DNA of 39,040 bases from Prevotella sp. (GCA_016291005.1 JAEEVT010000008.1:1-39040), one strand, 5' to 3'; shown: positions 1 to 7,116, counted from the first letter of the stretch. A program made the numbers and translations. The notes: a model not told the origin generated them from the sequence alone.

Positions 1-304
1 TATCGTAGAACAGACGATAGATTGAGTCACCATCGTTCTGATAACACTTGGCGGCGTTGATACCACCCTGGGCAGCGATAGAGTGTGCACGACGGGGAGA
101 GTCCTGAATACACAGGTTGATGACGTTGAAGCCCATCTCGCCAAGTGAAGCGGCAGCAGAAGCACCAGCCAAGCCAGTACCAACCACAATCACGTCGAGC
201 TTCAGTTTGTTCTTGGGGTTAACCAAGCGCTGGTGAGCCTTATATTCCTTCCATTTCTCAGGTACTGGACCTGCGGGAATCTTAGAATCAATTACTTTTG
301 CCAT
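1..304 (-). CDS. frdA: Fumarate reductase/succinate dehydrogenase flavoprotein subunit, N-terminal part (cut by window edge)
   Basis: Only the first 101 codons are present; the gene runs off the left edge. The translation starts [13 protein letters not shown] and holds the dinucleotide-binding motif [12 protein letters not shown] (about residues 40-51) and [16 protein letters not shown] (about 71-86). The histidine at about residue 74 is the position that carries covalently bound FAD in this family. The subunit oxidises succinate or reduces fumarate at the membrane and is part of the fumarate respiration of Bacteroidota. It lies 38 bp downstream of the cytochrome b gene, in the usual order cytochrome b, flavoprotein, iron-sulfur subunit. 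The direction of catalysis (frd or sdh) cannot be told from sequence, so the symbol is a choice. An AT-rich heptamer repeat ends only a few bases before the start codon. Confidence 0.93.
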   Translation of the reverse strand, partial: MAKVIDSKIPAGPVPEKWKEYKAHQRLVNPKNKLKLDVIVVGTGLAGASAAASLGEMGFNVINLCIQDSPRRAHSIAAQGGINAAKCYQNDGDSIYRLFYD

Positions 305-307
305 GAT

Positions 308-336
308 AATTTACAATTTGACAATTTACAATATAC
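308..336. repeat. AT-rich heptamer-type repeat upstream of frdA start
   Basis: Repeats of ATTTACA and ATTTGACA fill the 38-bp gap between the cytochrome b gene and frdA and end about 4 bases from the frdA start codon. A 24-base stretch is identical to the repeat at 21276-21309, which sits in the same position before another minus-strand gene. Confidence 0.75.
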
Positions 337-342
337 TATTAA

Positions 343-1053
343 TTAGCAGCAGCTGTGGCCACAAGAGCCGTCACAAAGTGAAGGAGCACAGCCGAAAGCA
401 AAAGCCAGCACTACTACGAGGAAGCCCAGCATGAGCAGGGTCACGTAGATGTTGCCAATGCACATCCAGCGCTTCAGCCAGATCTTACCACTCCAGCCAA
501 AGGTCTGCATAGCACTCCAGAAACCATGAGAGAGGTGGAACCAGATGGCAGCAAGCCAAATGATGTAAAGAGCCACGAAGAGCCAGTTAGAGAACGTAGC
601 CTGAATCCAGCCAAAACCGTCTGTAGGACTCAGACAAGGCATAGCGCCGATAATCTCGGCAAACATCATGTTGTACCAGAAGTTCCAGAGGTGGATAAGC
701 ATACCCACAAGAATAATGATACCCAACACGAGCATGTTCTTTGATGACCACTCTACCTTACCAGCATTTACCGTAGTAGCCACGTCGTAACGGTTGTCGC
801 CACGGGCAGTACGGTTCTGTGCAGTCAGGATGAATGCATAGACGATGTGAATCACAGCCAGGGCTGCCAAGCCAAGTGTTGCCACGACGGCATACCAGTT
901 TGCACCCAGCAATTCGCAAATCATGTTGTAAGCCTCTCCGGAGAACAGCGCAACAATGTTCATGCAACAGTGGAATGTCAGGAACAAAATCAACGCCAGA
1001 CCGGTAACGGACATAACAACCTTTCTACCGATTGATGAATTAAATAACCACAT
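343..1053 (-). CDS. frdC: Succinate dehydrogenase/fumarate reductase cytochrome b subunit (b558 family)
   Basis: A 236-residue membrane protein with about five hydrophobic segments. It anchors the flavoprotein and iron-sulfur subunits and passes electrons between the quinone pool and the active site. Histidines inside or next to the membrane segments (H28, H69, H121, H173, H176) fit the di-heme b558 type typical of Bacteroidota and epsilonproteobacteria. Length and the WFHLSHGFWSAMQTFGW stretch fit the family. The C-terminus is unusual: after the last helix it ends CAPSLCDGSCGHSCC, five cysteines in fifteen residues plus a histidine, which may be a metal- or disulfide-forming tail; this role is inference. 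The gene has its own promoter (1128-1159) and leads the operon into frdA. Confidence 0.92.
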   Translation of the reverse strand: MWLFNSSIGRKVVMSVTGLALILFLTFHCCMNIVALFSGEAYNMICELLGANWYAVVATLGLAALAVIHIVYAFILTAQNRTARGDNRYDVATTVNAGKVEWSSKNMLVLGIIILVGMLIHLWNFWYNMMFAEIIGAMPCLSPTDGFGWIQATFSNWLFVALYIIWLAAIWFHLSHGFWSAMQTFGWSGKIWLKRWMCIGNIYVTLLMLGFLVVVLAFAFGCAPSLCDGSCGHSCC

Positions 1054-1127
1054 AAAATGAATTTAAATTATTAATAATTTGTAATTAGAAATACTAGATA
1101 ATAGGTATAACGCGCACATTTAGGGGA

Positions 1128-1159
1128 CAAAAGTAACAAATATTTATGAATTACGCAAA
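1128..1159 (-). promoter_or_regulatory. Bacteroidota-type promoter for frdC-frdA
   Basis: On the minus strand TACTTTTG (complement of 1128-1135) fits the -7 element TAnnTTTG, and TTTG (complement of 1156-1159) lies 20 bp upstream as the -33 element. The leader before frdC would be about 70 nt. Confidence 0.7.
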
Positions 1160-1243
1160 CGATTTCGTGAGAAAATTTATTATTTATACAAAATTCATCT
1201 AATAAGCAAAAGAGACAGCAAACGAAAATAAATAGCATTTTAT

Positions 1244-1274
1244 TTTGCATTTCGTTTGGTTTACAGTATCTTTG
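1244..1274 (+). promoter_or_regulatory. Promoter of mnmG, almost abutting the start codon
   Basis: TTTG at 1244-1247 and TATCTTTG at 1267-1274 are 19 bp apart. The first ATG of mnmG is at 1279 and a second in-frame ATG is at 1285, so the mRNA should be leaderless or carry only a few leader bases. Confidence 0.7.
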
Positions 1275-1278
1275 CAGC

Positions 1279-3252
1279 ATGATTATGAATTACGATGTGA
1301 TAGTCATTGGCGGCGGACATGCTGGTTGCGAGGCGGCTTGTGCCTCGGCAAACATGGGTGCAAAGACGCTGCTCGTCACGATGGACATGAACAAGATTGC
1401 CCAGATGTCGTGCAACCCTGCCATCGGAGGCATTGCCAAAGGACAGATAGTCCGAGAGATTGACGCCTTAGGCGGTCAGATGGCTTTAGTAACAGATGCG
1501 ACAGCCATACAGTTTCGCATGCTCAACCGTTCGAAAGGTCCTGCCGTCTGGAGTCCGCGAGCCCAGTGCGACAGGGGAAAGTTCATCTGGAAGTGGCGCT
1601 CCGTCCTTGATGCCACGCCTAACCTCGATATCTGGCAAGACCAAGCCGACGAACTCCTTGTAGAAGAGGTCCCGTCTGTTGCAGTAAAAGACGTTCAGTC
1701 TGTTGCTGTGGCACAGCAACACACACAACAAACCGCCAAGACGGCAAAACGTGTGGTTGGCGTCCGCACCATCTGGGGCGCCGAGATTCATGCCAAGACG
1801 GTAATCGTCACCGCCGGCACTTTCCTGAACGGTCTCTTGCACATCGGCCGCAAGATGATTCCTGGTGGACGCATCGCAGAACCTGCCGTACCCCACTTTA
1901 CAGAGAGCATCACCCGTCACGGTGTCCGTACGGCCCGTATGAAGACTGGCACTCCCGTCCGCATTGACAAGCGTACCGTCCACTTCGAAGATATGGAGCG
2001 CCAAGACGGCGAGAACGGATATTACAAGTTCTCCTACATGGGCGAACAGCGTCCTCTTGAACAATTACCCTGTTGGGTATGCTATACTAACGACAAAGTT
2101 CACGAGATTCTGCGTGGCGGACTGGCAGACTCGCCGCTTTATAATGGACAGATACAGTCTATTGGTCCACGCTATTGTCCATCCATAGAGACGAAAATCG
2201 TCACCTTCCCTGACCGTCCCCAGCACTTACTCTTCCTCGAACCAGAGGGAGAAGATACTAACGAGATGTACCTGAACGGTTTTTCATCCAGCCTGCCAAT
2301 GGATGTTCAGCTGGAGGCGCTCAAACAAATCCCTGCCCTCCGAGATATCAAAGTGTATCGACCAGGCTATGCGATAGAGTACGACTTCTTCGATCCCACT
2401 CAATTGCGACATTCCTTAGAATCGAAAGTCATAGACGGATTGTTTATGGCTGGCCAGGTAAACGGTACAACGGGTTATGAAGAGGCTGGTGGACAAGGAA
2501 CGTTAGCGGGTATTAATGCCGCGCTGAAGGCTGGTTCTGTTGGCGGTTGTGGCACAACAGCACACACAACCTTCGAGCTAAAACGTGACGAAGCATACAT
2601 CGGAGTGCTAATAGACGACCTCGTAACAAAGGGTGTCGACGAACCATATAGAATGTTTACCTCACGTGCCGAGTACCGAATCTTGTTAAGACAGGACGAT
2701 GCTGATGCACGCCTGACAGAGAAAGCCTACGAACTCGGCTTAGCAAAACGCGACCGCTATAATTGGTGGCTTGAGAAGAAACAAGCCATAGAAGACATCG
2801 AAGCCTTCTGCAAAACCTTCGCGATAAAACCGAAACTTATCAACAGCTCATTGGAAGCTGTTGGCTCTACCCCACTCGTCTATGGTTGTAAGCTGGAAGA
2901 TCTCGTATCACGTCCAGAACTAAACTTCGACATCCTGAAAGATATCGTGCCAGAATTCCGCGAAATCATCGGGCGACTTCCAAACCGTCAGGAAGAAATT
3001 GCCGAAGCAGCCGAGATACATATTAAGTATAAAGGCTACATAGAACGTGAACGACAAGTAGCAGACAAGATGCATCGATTAGAGAATATCAAGATTAAAG
3101 GGAAGTTCGACTACCCTAATCTTTCTGCTATCTCTACGGAAGCACGTCAGAAACTGGAACGTATCCAGCCTGAGACGTTAGCCCAAGCCAGCAGAATCCC
3201 TGGCGTATCACCCAGCGACATTAATGCAATGTTAGTGCTGTTAGGAAGATAA
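1279..3252 (+). CDS. mnmG: tRNA uridine-5-carboxymethylaminomethyl modification enzyme MnmG
   Basis: MnmG (GidA), with MnmE, builds the cmnm5 or related modification on U34 of tRNAs that read NNA/NNG codons. The FAD-binding motif YDVIVIGGGHAGCEAA is at the N-terminus, followed by CNPAIGGIAKGQIVREID; the C-terminal domain ends with the family-typical PGVSPSDINAMLVLL. At 657 residues it is about 28 longer than the E. coli protein. The excess lies mainly at residues 131-157 (1669-1749), a low-complexity insertion between ADELLVEE and RVVGV that contains a perfect 21-bp palindrome at DNA level. A smaller insertion at about residues 419-431 carries a diverged copy. The start could be 1279 or 1285; the second gives the common start MNYDVIVIGGG and fits the promoter position better. 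Probably first gene of a run into apt and uvrC. Confidence 0.97.
   Translation: MIMNYDVIVIGGGHAGCEAACASANMGAKTLLVTMDMNKIAQMSCNPAIGGIAKGQIVREIDALGGQMALVTDATAIQFRMLNRSKGPAVWSPRAQCDRGKFIWKWRSVLDATPNLDIWQDQADELLVEEVPSVAVKDVQSVAVAQQHTQQTAKTAKRVVGVRTIWGAEIHAKTVIVTAGTFLNGLLHIGRKMIPGGRIAEPAVPHFTESITRHGVRTARMKTGTPVRIDKRTVHFEDMERQDGENGYYKFSYMGEQRPLEQLPCWVCYTNDKVHEILRGGLADSPLYNGQIQSIGPRYCPSIETKIVTFPDRPQHLLFLEPEGEDTNEMYLNGFSSSLPMDVQLEALKQIPALRDIKVYRPGYAIEYDFFDPTQLRHSLESKVIDGLFMAGQVNGTTGYEEAGGQGTLAGINAALKAGSVGGCGTTAHTTFELKRDEAYIGVLIDDLVTKGVDEPYRMFTSRAEYRILLRQDDADARLTEKAYELGLAKRDRYNWWLEKKQAIEDIEAFCKTFAIKPKLINSSLEAVGSTPLVYGCKLEDLVSRPELNFDILKDIVPEFREIIGRLPNRQEEIAEAAEIHIKYKGYIERERQVADKMHRLENIKIKGKFDYPNLSAISTEARQKLERIQPETLAQASRIPGVSPSDINAMLVLLGR
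1693..1730 (+). repeat. Palindrome-centred coding insertion element, copy in mnmG
   Basis: A 38-bp segment with a 21-bp palindrome at its centre (1701-1721; arms TGTTGCTGTG and CACAGCAACA around one base). It matches the coding strand of leuS (21862-21899) at 35 of 38 positions. It lies within the MnmG-specific insertion and is read as VQSVAVAQQHTQQ. Confidence 0.85.
2533..2571 (+). repeat. Diverged copy of the palindromic coding element, second site in mnmG
   Basis: Contains GTTGTG-G-CACAAC (2546-2558) and then GCACACACAACC, and resembles the 38-bp element with small gaps. It is read as GSVGGCGTTAHTT, between AGINAALKA and FELKRDEAYIGVL, where the family normally has a short variable linker. 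It uses the same reading frame as the leuS copy ([12 protein letters not shown]). Confidence 0.5.
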
Positions 3253-3256
3253 GAAG

Positions 3257-3330
3257 AAGTAAGATATAGGGAGTAAGACGTAAAGGGTGCTACCTTTGAT
3301 AAGTAAGAAGCAAGGGATAAGATGCAAGGA
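3257..3330. repeat. Purine-rich degenerate repeat after mnmG
   Basis: Loose repeats around AAGTAAG/GAGTAAG/AAGCAAG with roughly 7-bp spacing fill the gap between mnmG and the first parS-like site. It looks like a degenerate member of the heptamer repeat class; function unknown. Confidence 0.4.
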
Positions 3331-3333
3331 GGC

Positions 3334-3349
3334 TGTTCCACGTGAAACA
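3334..3349. promoter_or_regulatory. parS: parS-like ParB binding site 1
   Basis: TGTTCCACGTGAAACA differs at one position from the universal parS consensus TGTTTCACGTGAAACA. It lies in the mnmG-apt gap. ParB loads at such sites near the origin to drive chromosome segregation. Confidence 0.8.
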
Positions 3350-3393
3350 ATTATATTACTAAATAAATACTATTAACGTTAAAACCAAGAATT

Positions 3394-3921
3394 ATGAACA
3401 AGCAACTGTTGATTGACAATCTACGCAGCGTGCCTGATTTTCCTAAAAAAGGCATTAATTTCCGCGATGTAACGACTCTTTATAAGAGTGCTGAGTGTAT
3501 GAAAGAAATGCTCGACGAGTTAGAGCGTCTGTACAAAGACAAAGGAATAACCAAGATTGTTGGAATAGAAAGTAGAGGTTTCGTAATGGCAGCAGCCTTA
3601 GCTGGAAGATTAGGATGTGGTATTGTACTTGCACGCAAACCAGGAAAACTACCTGCTACCGTTATCAAAGAGCCGTTCACTAAGGAGTATGGTGTTGATA
3701 CGATAGAAATGCATCTTGACTCCATCGACCCAGATGACGTCGTTTTAATTCACGACGACCTGTTGGCAACAGGAGGAACGGCAAAAGCAACCTACAAGTT
3801 GGTTGAGCATTTTCACCCGAAGAAGGTTTATATAAACTTCATCATTGAGATTAAAGACGAGGGCCTTCATGGCAGAGACGAGTTTGAGGGCATTGAACTA
3901 ACAACCCTCATAACTTTATAA
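3394..3921 (+). CDS. apt: Adenine phosphoribosyltransferase
   Basis: Converts adenine and PRPP to AMP in cytosolic purine salvage. The 175-residue length is standard for Apt. The PRPP-binding loop is LIHDDLLATGGTA (about residues 117-129), and PDFPKKGINFRDVTTL near the N-terminus and GIESRGFVMAAALA are family hallmarks. It sits between mnmG and uvrC, a neighbourhood I associate with Bacteroidales genomes. Both flanking gaps hold a parS-like palindrome, so the gene is bracketed by probable ParB loading sites. No clear promoter is visible directly upstream; it is probably read through from mnmG. Confidence 0.96.
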   Translation: MNKQLLIDNLRSVPDFPKKGINFRDVTTLYKSAECMKEMLDELERLYKDKGITKIVGIESRGFVMAAALAGRLGCGIVLARKPGKLPATVIKEPFTKEYGVDTIEMHLDSIDPDDVVLIHDDLLATGGTAKATYKLVEHFHPKKVYINFIIEIKDEGLHGRDEFEGIELTTLITL

Positions 3922-3937
3922 GGTTTCACGTGAAACA
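3922..3937. promoter_or_regulatory. parS: parS-like ParB binding site 2
   Basis: GGTTTCACGTGAAACA matches the parS consensus at 15 of 16 positions and has a perfect 14-bp palindromic core. It starts directly after the apt stop codon, 588 bp from site 1. Confidence 0.82.
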
Positions 3938-3961
3938 AAGGTAGTTCTATAAGTAAGAAAT

Positions 3962-5794
3962 ATGATGTCAAAGAAAGAGGACGAGTCACGTTTGGAGAAA
4001 TTGAAGGCTATCGTAAGGTCTATGCCTGAGAAGCCTGGCAGTTATCAGTTCTACGATGCTGACGGAACCATCATTTATGTTGGTAAAGCCAAGCATCTGA
4101 AGAGCCGCGTCTCGTCCTACTTTCATACAGAAGTGGACCGTTTCAAGACAAAAGTTCTGGTCTCCAAGATACACAATATCAGTTACACGGTAGTCAATAC
4201 TGAGGAGGACGCGCTACTACTTGAGAACTCCCTGATCAAGAAGTACAATCCCCATTATAATGTACTCCTGAAAGACGGTAAAACCTACCCCAGCATCTGT
4301 ATCACAAAGGAGTATCTTCCTCGTATTTTCCCTACGCGAACCATTAATAAAAAATGGGGAACTTACTATGGTCCCTACTCGCATGTAGGGACTATGCATG
4401 CCATGCTTGATCTTATCAAGAAACTCTATCATCCGCGACCCTGTAAAACCCCATTTACAGAGGACGGCATTGCTGAAAACAAGTATCAGGTTTGCTTAGA
4501 ATATCACATCAAAAACTGCGCTGCGCCATGTGTCAGGAAACAAGCCTGGGAAGACTATCAGCGTAACATCGATCAGGCTCGCGAGATACTTAAAGGCAAT
4601 ACTCGTGAAGTGCAGCGAAAGTTAAAAGAAGAGATGCTCCGTTTAGCCGAAGAGTTAAGATTCGAAGAGGCAGAAGAGGTGAAGCGTCGTTACTTGTTAT
4701 TAGACCAGTTTGTGGCCAAGAGTGAGGTGGTCAGCCATACCATCAACAACGTGGATGTCCTGTCAATTACCAACGATGAAAAGGTGGCATTTATCAACTA
4801 CATTCACGTCTCGAACGGTCAGATCAACCAGTCGTTCACCTTCGAATACAAGAAGCGTTTAGACGAGAGCGACGAGGAATTGCTCCAGTTAGCCATCGTA
4901 GAGATGCGAGAGCGTTTCAAGAGCGATGCCAAAGAGGTTATCGTGCCTAAAGAGATAGCCATCGACCTGGATGGAGTCACGATAACCGTACCCCAAAGAG
5001 GTGACAAAAAGACCCTCTTAGACCTCTCTTTAATGAACGGAAAACAGTACAAATTCGACCGTTTAAAGCAGGCTGAAAAGCTGAATCCAGAGCAAAAACA
5101 GGTACGTTTGATGAAAGAATTACAGGACTTGCTCAAGCTCGAAAAGCTACCATATCAGATAGAATGTTTCGATAACTCGAACATTTCTGGTACTGATGCT
5201 GTGGCCGCCTGTGTCGTTTTCAAGAAGATGAAACCATCGAAGAGCGACTACAAACGGTATAATATTAAGACCGTCGTAGGTCCTGACGACTACGCTTCGA
5301 TGAAGGAGGTTGTAGGGCGTCGTTACCAACGCCTGATAGACGAGGAACAACCCCTACCCGACCTCATCGTAGCCGATGGTGGAAAGGGGCAAATGGAGGT
5401 CATTCGACAGGCTGTTCAAGATGATTTAGGCCTCGATATTCCCATCGCAGGCCTGGCAAAAAACGACAAACACAAGACTAACGAACTACTTTATGGTTTC
5501 CCGCCAAGGGTTATTGGTTTGAAAACAGACAGCGAGCTGTTCCGCGTCTTGTCTCAGCTACAGGACGAAGTACATCGTTTTGCCATCACTTTTCATAGAG
5601 AGAAGCGTTCTAAACGCGCTTTACACTCCGAGCTGGACGACATTAAGGGCATTGGTCCCAAGACGCGTGACGAGCTTTTAAATAGCCTTAAATCTGTCAA
5701 GCGCATCAGCGAGGCCGACGAAGCTACACTTAGCAACATCATAGGCCCAGCAAAAGCCAAGATAGTTTTCGAACATTTCCATCAAAATCCATAA
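3962..5794 (+). CDS. uvrC: UvrABC system protein C (excinuclease subunit)
   Basis: Makes both incisions in nucleotide excision repair after UvrA/UvrB have found the lesion. The 610 residues show the usual order: GIY-YIG nuclease near the N-terminus (PGSYQFYDADGTIIYVGKAK), UvrB-interacting UVR segment (LAEELRFEEAEEVKRRY, about 225-245), the RNase H-like 5' nuclease (IECFDNSNISGTDAVAACVV and VADGGKGQMEVI), and C-terminal helix-hairpin-helix (DDIKGIGPKTRDELL). Full length with no damage. Two ATG codons are adjacent at the start (MMSKKE), so the start is uncertain by one codon. A long inverted repeat follows the stop codon and may end transcription. Confidence 0.97.
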   Translation: MMSKKEDESRLEKLKAIVRSMPEKPGSYQFYDADGTIIYVGKAKHLKSRVSSYFHTEVDRFKTKVLVSKIHNISYTVVNTEEDALLLENSLIKKYNPHYNVLLKDGKTYPSICITKEYLPRIFPTRTINKKWGTYYGPYSHVGTMHAMLDLIKKLYHPRPCKTPFTEDGIAENKYQVCLEYHIKNCAAPCVRKQAWEDYQRNIDQAREILKGNTREVQRKLKEEMLRLAEELRFEEAEEVKRRYLLLDQFVAKSEVVSHTINNVDVLSITNDEKVAFINYIHVSNGQINQSFTFEYKKRLDESDEELLQLAIVEMRERFKSDAKEVIVPKEIAIDLDGVTITVPQRGDKKTLLDLSLMNGKQYKFDRLKQAEKLNPEQKQVRLMKELQDLLKLEKLPYQIECFDNSNISGTDAVAACVVFKKMKPSKSDYKRYNIKTVVGPDDYASMKEVVGRRYQRLIDEEQPLPDLIVADGGKGQMEVIRQAVQDDLGLDIPIAGLAKNDKHKTNELLYGFPPRVIGLKTDSELFRVLSQLQDEVHRFAITFHREKRSKRALHSELDDIKGIGPKTRDELLNSLKSVKRISEADEATLSNIIGPAKAKIVFEHFHQNP

Positions 5795-5800
5795 GAAAAC

Positions 5801-5893
5801 TAAAGTAAAACAAGTTGTTTTGGTCAAGTTTTCCTAAGGATTTCGGTAACTTTTCTACATGATTTCCTGACCAAAACAACTTGTTTTACTTTA
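5801..5893. repeat. 26-bp perfect inverted repeat with 41-base loop holding a 22-bp-period unit
   Basis: The arms at 5801-5826 and 5868-5893 are perfect reverse complements over 26 bp (left arm begins TAAAGTAAAACAAG). The loop contains GATTTC at 5839 and again at 5861, exactly 22 bp apart, with ACTTTTC between. This matches the spacing of the arrays at 15344 and 24497. It starts 7 bp after the uvrC stop, so it could act as a terminator or RNA stabiliser, but no T-tract follows. Confidence 0.9.
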
Positions 5894-5944
5894 AGCATCC
5901 AAATGAGACAGGGAGTTTTTTTCTTTCACAAATCAGAATAAATA

Positions 5945-5976
5945 TTTGGCGATATGGAAAGAAGTTAGTAACTTTG
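5945..5976 (+). promoter_or_regulatory. Promoter of the dtd-deoC gene run
   Basis: TTTG at 5945-5948 and TAACTTTG at 5969-5976 with a 20-bp spacer. The dtd ATG is at 5994, which decides against an earlier in-frame ATG at 5954 that would lie inside the promoter. Confidence 0.7.
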
Positions 5977-5993
5977 CCGAAAATAATAATAAG

Positions 5994-6446
5994 ATGAGAG
6001 CAGTCATACAGCGCGTCACTCATGCCAGCGTCACCATAGAAGGTGTTGTAAAGGGTCAGATAGGCCAAGGATTTCTTATCCTTTTGGGTATCTGCGATGA
6101 GGACACAATGGAGGATTTAGACTGGTTAGTGAAGAAAATCGCCAACCTGCGGGTGTTTGGCGACGAGAACGACGTCATGAACCGCAGCATCTTAGATGTG
6201 GGCGGCGAGGCGTTAGTCGTCAGCCAGTTTACGCTCTATGCAAGCTACAAGAAGGGTAATCGGCCGTCATGGTTTAGGGCAGGCAGTCACGAACACTCTA
6301 TCCCACTCTACGAGACCTTCTGCAAGGAGCTTTCTGAGGCCATAGGGAAAACTGTTGCAACAGGAGAATTCGGAGCCGACATGAAGGTTGAACTGCTGAA
6401 CGACGGGCCAGTAACCATCTGTATGGATACAAAGAATAAGGAGTAA
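5994..6446 (+). CDS. dtd: D-aminoacyl-tRNA deacylase
   Basis: Hydrolyses D-amino acids wrongly attached to tRNA, as a chiral proofreading step in the cytosol. The 150-residue protein begins MRAVIQRVTHASVTIEG, the canonical DTD N-terminus. The active-site motif SQFTLYA and the partner stretch KKGNRPSW are present, and it ends NDGPVTICMDT with the expected GPVT. The start at 5994 is chosen over an upstream in-frame ATG because homologues begin MRAVIQRV and the promoter lies between the two. First gene of a tight run: the next gene begins 2 bp after the stop. Confidence 0.95.
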   Translation: MRAVIQRVTHASVTIEGVVKGQIGQGFLILLGICDEDTMEDLDWLVKKIANLRVFGDENDVMNRSILDVGGEALVVSQFTLYASYKKGNRPSWFRAGSHEHSIPLYETFCKELSEAIGKTVATGEFGADMKVELLNDGPVTICMDTKNKE

Positions 6447-6448
6447 AT

Positions 6449-6697
6449 ATGAAAAAATATCTAAGGGAAATAGAAGTATCAGGGCTCGTTCTGGTAATTA
6501 TCGGCATTGTATGCTCATGGATTTGGGGCTCTAATTATGGCATGTGGCCGTGTTGCCTTGGTCTGTTGCTGTGGCTCGCCAGCTTCCTGTACAAGGCTTT
6601 CCATTGGAACGAATACGAGCGGGAGAATAGGCAGAATATCATGATTCTGATTATTGCCATCATTATCCTCATCGTTCAAATGATTAGGCGCCTATGA
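6449..6697 (+). CDS. Small predicted membrane protein
   Basis: An 82-residue protein I do not recognise as a named family. Two hydrophobic segments are clear (about residues 12-30 with GLVLVIIGIVCSWIW, and 32-50 with GMWPCCLGLLLWLASFLY), and a third runs at about 64-80 (NIMILIIAIIILIVQMI), before a basic C-terminus RRL. It is a real gene by context: it starts 2 bp after dtd and its stop overlaps the next start by four bases (ATGA), which indicates translational coupling. No catalytic motif is visible. A role in the inner membrane is all that can be inferred. Confidence 0.8.
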   Translation: MKKYLREIEVSGLVLVIIGIVCSWIWGSNYGMWPCCLGLLLWLASFLYKAFHWNEYERENRQNIMILIIAIIILIVQMIRRL

Positions 6698-7038
6698 CGA
6701 TAGAAGAAGCTCAACGTTCTGTAGACCAGTGGATTAAGGAGTACGGTGTGCGTTACTTCTCAGAGCTGACCAATATGGCGGTACTTACTGAGGAGGTTGG
6801 CGAACTGGCGAGGGTGATTAGCCGTCGATATGGCGAGCAATCGTGGAAAGCTTCAGACCCTCGTTCGGCTGACAATGGAAAGCAAGCCTTAGGCGAAGAG
6901 ATGGCAGACGTGCTTTGGGTACTGCTTTGTATGGCAAACCAAACGGGAGTTAACCTGACGGAAGAGTTGGAAAAATCGATCGCCAAGAAGACAAAACGTG
7001 ATGCTGAACGTCATAAGAACAACGAGAAACTGAAGTAA
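6694..7038 (+). CDS. MazG-like nucleotide pyrophosphohydrolase
   Basis: A single-domain all-alpha NTP pyrophosphohydrolase of 114 residues. The Mg-binding pattern is visible as LTEEVGELARVI (ExxE) followed by LGEEMADVLWVLLCMAN (ExxD), the MazG / RS21-C6 signature. Such enzymes hydrolyse non-canonical or excess (d)NTPs to the monophosphate and pyrophosphate; the substrate cannot be read from sequence. Its start overlaps the stop of the small membrane protein, and deoC follows after 78 bp. A 17-base stretch at its end (7018-7034) is repeated in the gap at 7060-7076, a likely slippage duplication. Confidence 0.9.
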   Translation: MTIEEAQRSVDQWIKEYGVRYFSELTNMAVLTEEVGELARVISRRYGEQSWKASDPRSADNGKQALGEEMADVLWVLLCMANQTGVNLTEELEKSIAKKTKRDAERHKNNEKLK

Positions 7039-7116
7039 GAATAGAGAAACAAACCCAGTAACAACGAGAAACTGAAAAATATAAATAACTGATTATTAAC
7101 TAAATCCAATTAAACT

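Noticed and set aside
345..390. Further copy of the palindromic coding element at the cytochrome b C-terminus (TGTGGCCACA)
   Set aside because: Only a 10-bp palindrome is shared in character; flanks do not align with the 38-bp element.
3334..3937. E-box-like operators of a purine regulator around apt
   Set aside because: The full 16-bp match to parS is more specific than a CACGTG core, and such palindromes are not known as purine operators.
5801..5893. Ordinary rho-independent terminator of uvrC
   Set aside because: The stem is 26 bp with a 41-base loop and no T-tract follows, so a plain terminator does not explain it, although it may still stop transcription.
6350..6366. Palindrome CTGTTGCAACAG in dtd as an inserted element
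   Set aside because: The encoded residues GKTVATGEFGADM are the normal DTD sequence, so nothing is inserted.
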